The translations under genes were made by a program, and so were the position numbers. This document shows positions 23,646 through 37,700 of a DNA stretch of 64,000 nt, one piece after another. The notes under the pieces are model-generated. The model made no database searches. It had not been told where the DNA came from and saw only the letters and a program-made list of their open reading frames with translations. The DNA is taken from assembly GCF_910592395.1 (NCBI RefSeq), contig NC_088322.1:9853431-9917430 (forward strand), in the 5' to 3' direction. Positions within the stretch are counted from its first letter, which is position 1, and each line of letters begins with the position of its first letter. Origin of the DNA: Lineus longissimus (Eukaryota; Nemertea; Pilidiophora; Heteronemertea; Lineidae).

Positions 23646-24355
23646 TAATAATGATAATCTTGAGACTTATATAGCGCTAAATCCAACTGGTTTCAGTCGC
23701 TCAAAGCGCTTCACATTATTACCCCCAGCTGTTGGCCTGGACATTCGTGATTCACGCTCCACTCTCTGGGAGTATCACAAGTATGTCGCGAATGACAAAT
23801 AAACAATGAAATGTTACATGTGAAAATACGAACTCTTCATAAACCCGGCCTCAGTCCTGTGGATTTGATGTTTATGAATAACTTGTGTAACTGTTAGTTT
23901 TGACCTCAATGTTGAGCCTGTAGAAAGTCACAACATGGGTTATGATACAACGATATTAATTTTGATCAATATGAACATGATGAAAGGGAAAGTACTATCA
24001 TAATAATGATAATCTTGAGACTTATATAGCGCTAAATCCAACTGGTTTCAGTCGCTCAAAGCGCTTCACATTATTACCCCCAGCTGTTGGCCTGGACATT
24101 CGTGATTCACGCTCCACTCTCTGGGAGTATCACAAGTATGTCGCGAATGACAAATAAACAATGAAACGTTACATGTGAAAATACGAACACTTCATAAACC
24201 CGGCCTCAGTCCTGTGGATTTGATGTTTATGAATAACTTGTGTAACTGTTAGTTTTGACCTCCATGTTGAGCCTGTAGAAAGTCACAACACGGGTTATGA
24301 TACAACGATATTAATTTTGATCAATATGAACATGATGAAAGGGAAAGTACTATCA
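23646..24355. repeat. 355-bp direct tandem duplication (two copies)
   Basis: The unit starting TAATAATGATAATCTTGAG recurs exactly 355 bp later with only about five differences, implying a recent event. It includes TATATAGCGCTAAATCC...CTCAAAGCGCTTCACATT, which resembles a widespread dispersed element of marine invertebrates (from memory, not checked). Confidence 0.93.
23798..23803 (+). terminator. Possible distal polyadenylation signal of ANKIB1
   Basis: AATAAA within the first copy of the 355-bp duplication, 1.3 kb after the ANKIB1 stop; a second copy is at 24153-24158. The real 3' end cannot be placed from sequence alone. Confidence 0.25.
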
Positions 24356-26113
24356 GAATTGTGTTATAGGGTTTTGAGATATTTCAGACTTTTGGGGCAG
24401 TTTCTGTGAACTGCAATCAGCTACCAGCTATGAGGGCGCTGACTGTCACTGGTGTGAAGTGATGTGACAGCCAGCACCACCTAGCGTGATGCCTCTACGC
24501 TATTAGCGCTGTCCGTGAAAAATGCAACTGTTACTCCGGGCATTTGTGGTCATGCATAGAATCAACGAAACTAACAGTGATGTTACGCAACATTTTTTTA
24601 GCTAATCCTTGAGACCAGCACTTAACTATAGCTGGATGCTGGATTATGTAATGCATTGAGAAGGTAATATCTGGTTTTATTGAAGATAGAAGTTACTTAT
24701 AAAGTATGTAATTTTGCTGAATTAGTTTTTATATGGCTCGAGTACAGAAGTATTTTTCAACTTTGCATCAGTTTTAATTGTGTTTTCGACCAAAGTATTG
24801 TCCATGGTACATCTTGTAAGCATTGTTGGATGTCGGTGTGATTTGTGGTACTTCCTGATTTGCAAACGTCATCTCGGTCACCAATTTTGTCTCTGGTTTG
24901 AGCCATTAGGCTTTTTCTGTGGTGTGTTGCCTGCCATCAGATATTTTGAAATAACATCTAACTCTACATTTAGAAGTAGCACGAGGGCAATGCTCTCTGC
25001 CTAGTTTTGTGAAGGGTGGGCCATTTTGGCTAGTACTTAAAATCCTAAAATTAGAACTCCTTTAAAATGAATTGATTGCCAGTTTCAAGGGCGAGAGTCT
25101 GTTCTTTGTTTTCCAGAGAGCAGCCTCCCAGGTTTTAAATGGGCATTCACTTCATTTTGAAGCAGTTCTGATTACTGTAGGGTTTCACATTCTCGCCAAA
25201 ATGGTCAATCCTTAAAAGACCTAAAATAAGGGAACCTCGGGTGTCCTTTATTTCCTTTTTTCATGCTAATTGTCTGACAAAGACATGATTGATATCACTG
25301 ATTTCCCAGAAAAGTTTTTAACTTTGAGGTCAAAGGATACTGGCTTGAATTCAGAATTTCCCCTCAAAACACTGTAAGGGCAACTGGAAGGGACTGTCAG
25401 TTGTCTTCCTTTGTTGCATCTGATCATATTTTTGAGAACATTATAAAAATTGTATCAGTCAATTGGCAGGCTCTGCATTATATTATAATACTCAAGTGGG
25501 ACTATTTCTAGCCTCTTCAGAATCTGAGGAGACTGACCGTTGGTAGTCATGGTTACTGCAGAACAGAAAATTTTGTGGCATTGAACTATTGGGATAGACA
25601 CATTCGGGGAGGTTATTTTTGTGAATAGAAAAAAATCACATCGATCAGCTTTTGCAAAAATTTCCTGTTCTTCAGTACATTACTTTGTTTCATTTAATAG
25701 TTGCTATGGCAACTTCTAGATTATGTATTAATAGATATGTATCGGTATCTACTTGTATTTATTGTGTAGAGTAGATTGTGATTGAGTGTGTTCACATGTT
25801 GCCATGAAAACATAGCCTGGTTGCTTAGCAACAGCAGTTTAATGTATCTGCTTGAATTACAATTACAATTACACGGATGCGATGTTGATGTTTTGAAAAT
25901 GGATAATGTTCCAAGTGCTTTAAGTATGAGGGGTCATTACAGACAGTGTAGGCGGGACATTTAAAAATACCAAATGTGTCCGGTAACAGGTGGTCTTAAG
26001 CACATCGGTTTTTTAGAATGTTGCGCCTTACCGATAGGTTGATGACAGTTGTTACAGATCCCAGAGACAGTTGTTCTTTGCAGTTGGGAAAAGTTCTTGT
26101 CAAAGCAGTAACA

Positions 26114-26299
26114 CCTAAGGCTGAAGTTACATAGACCTCATTCCTTCATTTCCCACGAGTCACTTTCCAGGTTTTTCTTTCATTCCTCGGTGAATGCACG
26201 CCACAAGCCCGTGCATTCACCGAGGAATGAAAGCAAAAGGGGGAAAATGAATCATGGGAAATGAACGAATGAGGTCTATGTAACTTCGGCCTAAAAGGT
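26114..26299. mobile_element. Palindromic MITE-like element
   Basis: CCTAAGGCTGAAGTTACATA at the left is matched by the complement of TATGTAACTTCGGCCTAAAAGG at the right; the arms continue through GACCTCATTC and TTTCATTCCTCGGTGAATGCAC to a centre near 26205. Confidence 0.87.
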
Positions 26300-27583
26300 T
26301 TGCTATAACGCTGATTCTACAGCTGGTATAAATAGACTGCATATCAACAATCCACACATTTTATTGCACTTTCATTTTCCTTTGAAGTGAACGGGCACCT
26401 GACATTTCCAACTTTTGTAGGACTTCTGTTCCTTTCTCCTCTAAATGGGTTGAATTTGACAGCAGAAATTGAAAAATGTATCCCTCAGCTCCCTGAACAA
26501 CTTTGAATTTTTGAAGTCAAACCAAAAGTATGCACTTTGTAAGCATATCTTTATTTCATATTTGGTATATTTATAATGTCCCTTCATGCAAACCACTACA
26601 TGTACTTTCCATTATGTTCAAAACATGATGCTAGCTGGATGTTATTTATTTATTTATTTACTTATCTGAGATAGATTCTAATATTTGGCAAATGTAGCTC
26701 GTGCCCCTTGAAAAACGTAATGGAATGCTCCATTTATGTGCATATTTGGAATGTCTCACTATGGCTAGCAGGGGATATGCTAGTAATGAATTTGCTAGTA
26801 ATGCTGTTGTGTCCAAAAAAGTGTGGCTTGTCAATCTCTTCTCTTATCCTGTTTAGATCTGTTTAATAGTTGGGAATCTCTCTGTATATGGGAACTTCAT
26901 TTCATATACAGCTGCATTTCAATTTTCCTGGAGCACCAGTGATTACAAACGGCATACTCCTTTAAACTATGAAGCATTGATAAACTTTGGAACTATATCC
27001 TAGGTTACTTTTTTCATTGTTGTGGAGAAGACTTATGTCACAGTTTTTGAAGGGGTGCGAGATCAACATTGATTGCTGGCTTATGAGCACTTAAAAGATA
27101 AATAATTTGATGAAGGTGTATTGTCGAAATGATGTCGCTTTTTGTGTCGCGTAAATGACACTACTAAAAGTCATTCAGGACGCGCCTCCTTTTGTTCACA
27201 GGTTTTTCAAACCTTTTTAAAAATTTTTTGGGGGCACGCAATATTTGTTTTATACTAAATGTTTCTTACTTATATTGAGTGTGTTCAAAGAGGTACAAAT
27301 ACATTTCAAGTTGTAATGAAAGTGAAATTGTGTTTTGTGTTCTTTTCTTTCTTGAGAATCTCCAGGTTGCTCGGTTTCCTCACTGATTGATGGTTTGGTG
27401 CGAAGCTTTTGTCAAAGGACTTTTAAGCACTCCTTCAGTTCCCTTTGCGCCTCAATTTCGCAAGCCATAAAGAATTCAAGGTGGCCTGTTCTAAGGTGTC
27501 ACGGTAACATGTATGTGAAGTTGATTTACCACTGACAATAGAGAGGTTGCGCACCATTACGACTCAATTTACGCGCATTTTTT

Positions 27584-27951
27584 CTAGCATTCCGCGAAGA
27601 TGTTGCACTGCAGCTGCTGCCCTCTATTTCCCCATCGCTGAATTACAGGCAATGTCGGACAAACATGCGGTTTCGTAATGGATTGAGGCTTTCTAACTAG
27701 GGCAGTTAGATTCAATCTGGCACATGTCTGAGTGTTTGAAATACAACATAATTGTTCTGAATATTTCTCTCTCTGACTCTATGGTATCATTCATGCTAAA
27801 AACAATGCAGGGTCAAAGATAATTGACTTTGAAATAAGCTCAAATGCGTAGACTTAAGTGTCGATGTCCGACTGTCACGTGACTAAAACGTCATCAATAT
27901 CTTATTCAAATGACCTTGTGAGCTATAAATAGTAACTTCGCGGAATGCTAG
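27584..27951. repeat. Widely spaced inverted repeat upstream of the tetraspanin gene
   Basis: CTAGCATTCCGCGAAGATGTT at the left is matched by AACTTCGCGGAATGCTAG at the right. The arms are about 18 bp and about 330 bp apart. It may be the termini of a small element. Confidence 0.55.
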
Positions 27952-28090
27952 AGATCTTCACTGAGGGTATCAGCCAGTTCCACCGCATTCCGTGAGATGG
28001 CGATGGTGTCGTATCGGCGCATAGGTGGGAAAATGGTCTCTACCAAAGCATAGTTTTGATCTTGATGTAGCTGCGTGTGGTGTCGTTTGA

Positions 28091-28104
28091 GGGGGGGGGG
28101 GGGG
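28091..28104. repeat. Poly-G run (14 bp)
   Basis: Uninterrupted G run. Similar runs occur at 38036-38050, 50552-50567 and about 51225-51237 (plus strand), and as poly-C at about 55607-55621. Confidence 0.9.
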
Positions 28105-28752
28105 CTTATCTGACTGTGATGATCGTTCAGAGTTACTCGGTCCGTTACCTCCCCTCATCCAATGGTGTAGCCTCACGGAGTCCGGGTCTGCGGAGTGGAT
28201 CCATGGCTTGAGGGTCAAGATGTGTGATGATGTGATGTCATCACAACTTCGGAGATTTATCAGCACGATCATTGGCACACATCATATCGATCACTGGAAT
28301 GTCATTTGATTTAGTCCAATAGCTGAATAAAACTACTATAATGATATCAAGTGTGGATTCATCCTCGATGGGACGATTAGGCCTACCAGGGTGACAACCC
28401 ATCAAGTCTGCCGAATGAAAGGCCCTGAAACTCAGGATGATGCAGATAATACCAAAGAAAAATATAGTTCCAACCCATAAAATCAAGTTGGCCTATCCTT
28501 ATGATCTAAATGATTGCTTACTCCATCTCATGATCTAGCCTCATCTCACACATATATAAATAAGCCCAGTATTGAAACGCATTGATTATTTTATGATAAT
28601 TTGCATGATTTGATTGAATTGGTGGAACTACTTTTTACCATGCGGATGGACTTACTCATAATCACATGACTGTCGTGACAGTATCATTTGGCAGTAAAAG
28701 CTCAATCGGGAAGGAACTATAGTAGAGATTAGACCTCACTAAAGCCGCAAAG

Positions 28753-31700
28753 ATGGTTGAGGGTGGAATGAAATGTGTGAAATATTTGCTGTTTGCTTTT
28801 AATTTTCTTTTCTTTGTAAGTATCACGTTTTTTTGTCTTTATATGGTGCCGGCGCGGCGCGTCGTAGATAGTTATATGCATATGCGTATACAATGTATAG
28901 TAGGCGCTTACACGTATACAAGTTTCGGGCGATCTCCAAGCCTCGGCATTGGTAACGAACGCTGAGTGATTGACTTGCGCAGTCACAGTTTACTGACTCT
29001 GCCCCAGATTTTCTGGATACTGTTGCATCCTCCCCTGGCATCCCTGCATCCAAGTGAACCAAGCTTACATTTGGGAGGTTGAATATATGGGGTGTACTGT
29101 TAACCCTTTTACTGCCACCAGCGCCAAATTGTGACGAGCGCCTTTTCGTTGGGTACCCCTATTCGTTATTCATTTAGTTTCATTGAAAAAATTGTCTACA
29201 CAATTTTCCCGCCTACTGATAGATAGCGTGTAGGTAGTTGATCACTTCTATGGTGGTTTCGAGGAATCTATAGTCAACCGATGACCTTTTTTTGGGGTGT
29301 GATCGGGGATTGTAAACTCGTTCCCGTTATTCATTAAGTTTCATTGAAAAGATTGTCTACGCAATTTCCCCGCCTACTGATAGATAGCGTTTAGGTAGTT
29401 GATCACTCCTATGGTGGTTTCCAGGAATCTAACTTCTCTTTTTCAAGCTACAGTCTTTTATTAACAAGATATTTGGGGAAAAAAATCGCCGTTAAAGGGT
29501 TAACCTGAAAGTATAGTCACTTTTACACCAGGCGGAGGAAGTCACTGAAGCCCAAACCTTAATATAGGCACAACGAACAAAAGATCATGTGGTGTGCGAC
29601 CATGGGTTCTTTTGTTTTTGGTGGCCATTAGTGGCTTCCTCTGCCTGGTGTAAGGGCCTCTACTCATGGCAAGTTTATTTCGCGGGTTTCATCTGGCTTC
29701 CAATGATGCCGTGCTCGGGGAACTTGGGAGATCCCCTAACCGTGGGCCATACATACAAGTTGCTAATCTCCCAGTTGAGGCCATACCCTTGTTGATAAAC
29801 AAATTTGTCCGAAGGTAAACATCCAATAAGGGTATGCTCAAAACTGGCGGATTAATCCAACCAATAACTTGGTTAATAAGTTGATCTGAATAAAATGTCT
29901 GCTTCATGACTGTTGATTCATATCATATCATGTGACCTTGTTTTGATTGCGACATGTTTGAGAGGATCACTTGACAAAAATCCAGACAATTACTCAGTCA
30001 TGCTGTAGTCAGTCATGTTTTCGTCTTGAAATATTTTATCTATTGAAACTTGCCAACTATTGAACCAGATTAGATATATTATAGAAAAAACTACAAAAGT
30101 TTTATAATGTGTTGTTGTACCAACTTGAAAGTTTGACCTGGGTGATAACACTGATTGATCATTTACAATAGGGCTACCCTGACTAACTTCCTTGTGACAG
30201 ATCAGGAGTTTCCGTCAGTCATGTCCTTTATCATGCCCTGAATGCGGTCATTCGTCAGACATGATATTGCGGGCAGTTGTAGACAAGAAAAAGAATTACA
30301 CAGAAATGAAATGCAACCTTACACAGAAAGGAAATGCAGTATTGTGATGTCGTTCTTGTATTTCCCCGTAGCCTCCTTGATGAGGTAATGTGCATGGTGG
30401 GTCCAATACAAATGCACATTTAGCAGCATAGTACAAACCCATATGAGTTATTTGGTTTTCAGATTTCTGAAAAATAAGAATAGTTTACCAATTCTAATAG
30501 GAAATAAATTCATTGATGACCCGACCAAAATTCGATAACTATTGTCGTTGAATCGGAGTTCCATCCAATCCATGGTACTTGTAGATAGGGCCATGTGTTC
30601 CATCCATGGATCTATATGATGGAGATTCGCCATCATTCTTAGATCATGGATGACCCGTGGTAGAATAATGGACATTTTCGACAAAAACTACAAACTAGTG
30701 CCAATGCAGAACAAATGCGTGCACTCCGAACACATCAGAAGGCCTAAAGCAAACTTCAGACAATGCCAAGCCACACTGAACCTTTGTTCCATGTGAAACG
30801 CACGACTGGTCAGCACCCAAACAAATTCCTTCAAAAAGGGCCATCGATGATTAATCCATAGATGGAGACTTTTGCTTGCGTATATGACATCAAACTGCTC
30901 AATTCCTGCTGATCTTCCACCTTCACTCTCTGTGTCTTTCCAGCTTGCTGGCCTGGCGCTGATCATCGCCGGTGCCGTTATCGAGATAAAATTCAAGGAA
31001 TATGTTGAGTTCTTTGGCACGTCGTTTAGCTCGGTGGCAATCCTTCTCATCGTAGTCGGCTGCATCATCTTCATCATTGGATTCTTCGGATGTTGTGGTG
31101 CCGTCAAGGAGAACTACTGTATGGTGATGACCGTGAGTATTACCTTTGACCCCTAGAACATGTTTGAATTAGTTTCCTGGTAGATTTGGCCAACTTTCAT
31201 GTAATATTATACAGGAGAACCTCCCTAGCGGACACAGGCACGACAGGGTGTACTTTGACCGCTGCACCATATCTGAATGTGTCTCAGGTCTTGGGTTAGG
31301 TTTTATGTGAACATGTACCTTTCATGTTGTTCTTTTCAACGGCACAAAAATGTAACTGATTAGTCTAAAATTAACTTTTTAATTTGGAGTCATGTCACTT
31401 ATCTTCCTTTTCTTATTCTTCAGTTCTCTGTTCTTCTATCAGTTATTTTCATCATCGAGATTGCTGCCGGAATTGCTGCATTTGTCATGAGGAAAGATGT
31501 AAGTTCTTCTTAATGCTTGTCAACAGCAGTAAGTCCCTAAATCCCTGGCTGTGGTGCGCCACTGACGTGCAACCTGGTGTGTAGGTTGTGTATGGGCGGT
31601 TATTTCCGCACAAATAGAGGTTGTCTCAAATAGACATTTTATGTCGTGCTATGACTCGAATAGACGTTTGGTGGCGCTTTTCAAATAGACATACACTCAA

Positions 31701-34700
31701 ATAGACGTTTGGTGGCGCTCGTATCTCAAATAAACATATATTGTCGTGTTTTCTGATTTTTGTGTATAACTCAAATAGACGTTTGGTGGCGCTTTTCCGC
31801 AAAAATGGAAGTTCCCCAAATAGACGTTGTGTGGCGCTGGAATCAATTTTAATGACGGCGACAGCGATATTGACATTATCATTGCGGCAAGCGGCGGCGC
31901 TATTGCATGTATTGCCAGTACATTTGATGTACTTGTTTCTCTCTTCTTCTGCCATAGCTAAATACACTGGCAATCCAATTACAATTAAAATGAAATGGTA
32001 TCAAGTCTCGATTTTCCATAGATGCGCGCGCAAATAGCCATGTGCATTGCTTAGAGCAATAACAATAATATCGTCGTGGCAGATAAACCAATTCCAAACT
32101 TACTCCAGAATTGCCGCACGCCAGCGCCACACAACGTCTATTTAGGGAACTTCCATTTTTGCGGAAAAGCGACACCAAACGTCTATTTGAGTGTATGTCT
32201 ATTTGAAAAGCGACACCAAACGTCTATTTGAGTTATACACAAAAATCAGAAAACACGACAATATATGTTTATTTGAGATACGAGCGCCACCAAACGTCTA
32301 TTTGAGTGTATGTCTATTTGAGATACGACACAATATGTTTATTTCAGGTACGTCTCCGTTAAAACAAGCGCCACCAAACGTCTATTCGAGTCATAACACG
32401 ACATAAAATGTCTATTTGAGACAACCTCTATTTATGCGGAAATAACCGTTTAGTTCCTGGAAAACCACGCTGGTTTATCCAGAAATACAATCCTGGGTTT
32501 CGACGCAGGCCTTTATTGCGTGGTAGATAGCAGTGTTAACCACTAGGCAAGGTTTGTCAATGAAGAATTCTGCAATTGTTTCATTTATTGTTTCAGCTTC
32601 AAACGGTCGTTGACAAACAGATGAAGATTGCAATGACTAACTACAATACATCGACGGGAGTGAAAAAGACCTGGGACACTACACAACAAACCGTAAGTTA
32701 CGATCGTGATTTAAGCGATACCGAATCTGGAGGTATTGGTACTGAAGGATCCTTAATCTTTCAACAAGCATGCTTAGCATTGGTGTTGACAATAGTCTCA
32801 CCAGGTCATTTTAGGACAGTTATCAGCTTGTTGCGAGGGAGACAATTGTGAAATCGATTTTATTTGAATATTCTTCTTGTACTACTAGGATGCTCATGTG
32901 CAGAGAATTATATGTCCACAATGCCATTTGTCAGGGTAGTCCAACCTACCTTGGCAGCTTACCCACCCTATCTTTCAAGAGCCACCCTACTTTGCTCTAG
33001 AATTTTGCAAAGGGTCTACAGGTCCACCCTTCCTTAAATTTATGGTCGCCCTACCTTGTGTTGCACGGCTCTAGGAAAATTCGTCCCCGGAAAACTCGTC
33101 CCCGGAAAATTCGTCCCCTAGGAAAATTCGTCCCCGGATAATTTGTCCCCGGATAATTTGTCCCCGAGGATAATTCGTCCCTGGAAAATTCGTCCCAGAG
33201 GAAAATTCGTCCCCGGAGTATTTGTCCCCAAGGAAAATTCGTCCCTGGAAAATACCTCCCCAGAAAATTTAACAAAAGTTGAAAGTTTCTGACATTACTT
33301 TCTGGTAATAACTACTACTTACTACTTTCGACTTTTCTCATTCAGCGTTATATCTCTCTTTACTACCCTACTAGCTAGTTACCTACCCCACTATTTTCAT
33401 AGTTGGTAGAGGTAGGCAGGCGAAATAATTTATATTTTTTCAAATAAGTATTTTTACTGGTCAGAATGAAAGAAAAGCTCTAAATTCTTCAATAAAATAT
33501 TTCGCCTGCCTACCTCTACCTACTATGAAAATAGTGGGGTAGGTAACTAGCTAGTAAAGAGAGATGTTACACTGAATGAGAAAAATCGAAAGTTGTAGTT
33601 ATTACTACAGTCCATTTGACAAGACTAAAGAGTCTTAGAAAGTAAAGTCAGAAACTTTCAACTTTGTAAAATTTTCTGGGGACGAATTATCCTCGGGGAC
33701 AAATTTTCCGGGGACGAATTTTCCAGGGACGAATTATCCTCGCGGACGAATTTTCCAGGGACGAATTTTCCTTGGGGACGAATTTTCCGGGGACGAATTT
33801 GCGGGGACGAATTATCCGGGGACGAATTTTCCTGTAACCTGTAAGGCTTAGTTTGCAGTCTGGAAGCAAAACGAAAAGGATGGTGTAACATAATTTCGGC
33901 TCAGATATAAAATCCAGAAGGTTTCCAAGAATGCTGGTCACATAGGGCTCTAGGAAAATTCGTCCCCGGAAAATTCGTCCCCGCAAATTCGTCCCCGCAA
34001 ATTCGTCCCCGGAAAATTCGTCCCCAAGGAAAATTCGTCCCTGGAAAATTCGTCCCCGAGGATAATTTTCCGGGGACGAATTATCCGGGGACGAATTTTC
34101 CTGTAACCGTGTTGCACACGGACAAAATTTCTTGAATATCATTATCAAGGGCACCACCTGTACATGTACGTTGAGAAAACTCTGTGAAGAACCCTGGTGG
34201 AATTTAGTCAGTGTCTGCAAAAAAAACATCTGTGTTTCTGATGAATGTCTAAGACCTTGTCTCTTCTATTTCAGTTCAAATGCTGTGGCGTTACAAGCAC
34301 GGCTGACTGGGTCAAGGATGGGCCTTTTAAGGGTAAAACACCACCCTATCCGCAGTCATGTTGCAAAGATTCCGACTGCACGAAGAACAAGGAACCATTC
34401 AACAAAGTAAGCAGACCTGAAACCAATATTGGTGTCAGCCATGATCAGTGTAATCATCCCGACCCACATGCGTTGAGTGACTTGGGGATCTCAAATCTTG
34501 CGGGTCAAGATGAGTGTATTGGGAAAAGTCTCGAAGAGAGACATAGCACATGAGTCGGCCTAAAGAAGCTTTGACATAGAATGAACAGAGATTGAGCTGA
34601 ATTAGATTTCATAACTCTTTGATGATAGGGATTTTTCTTCATTGCCACTCAAACTGCCATGCAAAATGCTCTTAGTCAAACCACGGGTTGGCCGACAATG

Positions 34701-37700
34701 CACCTGACCCATTTTTGGTTTGTAGTAGGGTAACTGGTGGTTATCTGTCCACTTCACCAGTCATTTGATTAAGGGGCACACCGTTCGTAAATACTTGTGG
34801 TCCAGTTAATAGAAATCTGCTAATACACAATGCCGCAGTGTAGTTATTGTGAGTACAAATTTGTTTAAACTTGGTATTCATAGTATTTGCATATCAGCCT
34901 ACACAACGGCAATGTTGAAATTTGTTTAAACTTGGTATTCATAGTATTTGTATAACAGTCTACACAACGGCAATGTTAAAATTTATATGTAGTACGTATT
35001 TCTGCAATTGGACATTTCTTAATTGAATTACAAATTCAAAATTTTTAACGAACGACATAGGCCTTTAATCAAAACTCAAACGATGGCTTAAAATGTTGAC
35101 ATTGAATGTGTTGTTTTTCGTTTGCAGCCGTGCCTTATGGAAATCAAGGATTGGCTTGAAAGAAACATCTACGCTGTTGCGGGCGTTGGTATTGGATTGG
35201 CATTTGTACAGGTAAGCCGTTGCAGGTGTTAGCGTCGGGGTGCACACAATTGACGATTCGGGAGGTTTCCTGCAGTGCATGTCCAATCAAAATTCAATCA
35301 AATTGAAAAGTTATCAATCGCAACCCTTAAACAGTACTGTTTCACGTTCTTATGAACATGTTGACTGTGAAAACATGGTGAAAATTGAACTGTTTCTCAA
35401 TTTCCATCTGTAAGGTTTACCTCGGGTGCAGTGAACCAATTTTCTCGTTCCCAAAAGGATGAGTTCCAACAGGTTTCCACTGTACTTCAGTGTGACTAAC
35501 TCTCAATTCTCTTAGTCTTAAACTTCACACACATTAATACCATAGGTCATAAATAGCACATAATCAATACTCTTTCCTAGGACTGTTCATGTGCGTGTAC
35601 ATGTTAGGGTGTGTCACTCGCAGGTGACACGCTTAGGCCTCCACAACAATATTCTCATTCGCGGGTTTCAAGCGGGCATATGGTGGGATCAGACCTCAAG
35701 AGATCAATATGCAGTAGAACCTCCCTTAACGGACACCTCTATAAAGGACACGAGTTTTGATCCCAAAATTGTTGTTTCCATTCAATTTGACCTCTCTAAT
35801 CAGGACACCTCTCTATTAAGGAGAGCACTTGCCAGTCCCGAAGGAGTCCTTAATAGAGAGGTTGTACTGTACATGTACGGAGAACGGGTCACGCAAATGG
35901 ACATTTTACAGATGAATTGTTGCTCTGTTTTCTAATTGAACTGTGAAATTGCCGTTTGAATTTCAATGTTATGATTTCAACTGATAAAATAGAAATAAAT
36001 ATGCCATTTCCACTGAAAATTGACCAATGTACCAAAGCACTTGCGCAAAGCGTCTCACCACCACTCAAAAATAGTCAATCATTGAAGTCTCATTAGAAGA
36101 GGTGTTTTTATACTTTTGGAAACTTTTCATGTCCAAGATAGAGAGTGGACATGTGTGCTGATAGAGGTCAGTTCATCGCCAAAGAATGTAGTTAATTCGT
36201 TCATGTCATATGCAGTCCTTGTGTAACGTGTACTAGACAGTATGCAGTTCTATCTCACATTTGACCTGAAAATGTTGGATTTGAAATTCCTGTATAAACA
36301 TGTGCGAGACTGATAAACCATGATTGTAGTCATGGCTAAAAAATAAACCAAACAATCATAGTTCTATCTATAGCCAAAGCCACTTATGTCTGCCCCATCA
36401 ATTGTGCTAAGCACTGTTGGTTTGTTATCAAAATTGTGTTTTTTTTAACCATCGTACTATGACCTGAAATCATTGAAAGACCGTGTCATATGCATATAAT
36501 CTATTGTTTACTTTACCAGTGATTTTCAGCCAATTGTACACAGGTTGTCTGTTGCTGTTCAATATGTTATCAGACCAGAATGGAATTTGGCATTATTTCA
36601 AAATCAATAATGTTTTTTTGATCAAAATCAGTATTGCCGTGTGTACTGTCGAATGTCATTGAACTTGTTCAGAGATCTCCTGCCCTATACAAGTGCTGTC
36701 TTCATCAGGCTGGATGTCCAGTGCCCTTAAACTCAAAGGGAATAAGCTTCCATTGATAAACTTTAGCAGTTTCAAGATCCCTCATGTAGTTGATTATGTG
36801 AGTTCGGCATCTGGGTAACATTGCCGCAGATTGCATAACGTTGCATAACATTACTAACTCCAGGCAATGAACTGCAATAGCATAAGAGCTAATCACCAAT
36901 TTAGTTATTTTTACTAAGTTGGTCAAATTGTGCACATCTTGGCGATTTGACCAGGACAAATTATTCCTAAAGCGTGACTTATGACGAAATCTCTGCAGCA
37001 CCATGTTGTTTTGTTTGAATTCAGGAGGAGGCCACCACCCTCACGCTGGTCAAGTGTTCTGTGTTGATTAAATATCGATTCAGCCCACATCCTGGTTTCA
37101 TTATCAGAAGGTCAAGTTGTTTTAAAGAGATAACTTGGGCATGAGACATGTTGGTTTTTCAACAAAAGTGGCTTCCAGAGCGAGGTGTAAGCATTGGCCT
37201 GCCTGTAATTCTCAAGCCATGTCCAAAGTTTCCTCGCAACACTGGCAAAAATGCTTACAATAGATCATCATTAGTGTAATACTACAGGTGGCGGTGCATG
37301 GTGGCAAGCAGCGGTATTATCCTCCTGGCCTGAAAAATATTACACCCAAGTTGTCCCTTTAAAAGGAGACCAGAACCAGAAGCCAGCTAGGTCAGATTGA
37401 ACAAAGTCACCGGTTGAAGTCCCAGTCCTATCTCACCAGACGTCAAAACTGTTTAAATTATATGAGGAATATAATATGAGGAATGTTATATGAGGAATAT
37501 AATTCTTGAGGAATAAATATAACCCAGCTTCCTCACTGTGCACACTTTTCACCGTAAGACTACCTAATTGACCTCCCCTTTCCTACCTTTAGTCCCCCTT
37601 TAAAACAGTAGATCTATTGAAGTGGAGTCACCTTGGCTTTCAATATCAAACATTTTTGTGAATGAACAAAACTTCTAATCACTTGCATAGTGAACTGGTT

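Larger units (their letters stand above)
22494..28752. other. Region between ANKIB1 and the tetraspanin gene: 3' UTR plus repeats, no gene found
   Basis: About 6.3 kb without convincing coding potential. The proximal part must include the ANKIB1 3' UTR. Recognisable items are an inverted-repeat element (23353-23545), the 355-bp duplication (23646-24355), a palindromic element (26114-26299), an imperfect inverted repeat (27584-27951) and a poly-G run (28091-28104). The remainder looks like unique AT-rich DNA. Confidence 0.6.

Noticed and set aside
31626-32406. Open frames with repeated 'PPNVYLS' motifs in the tetraspanin intron
   Set aside because: They are by-products of the AAATAGACGTTTGGTGGCGC units of the foldback element.
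33051-34229. Minus-strand open frames with repeated 'GRIF' or 'ENSSP' motifs as repetitive proteins
   Set aside because: They read through the GGGGACGAATTTTCC foldback repeats; the periodicity is that of the DNA element.
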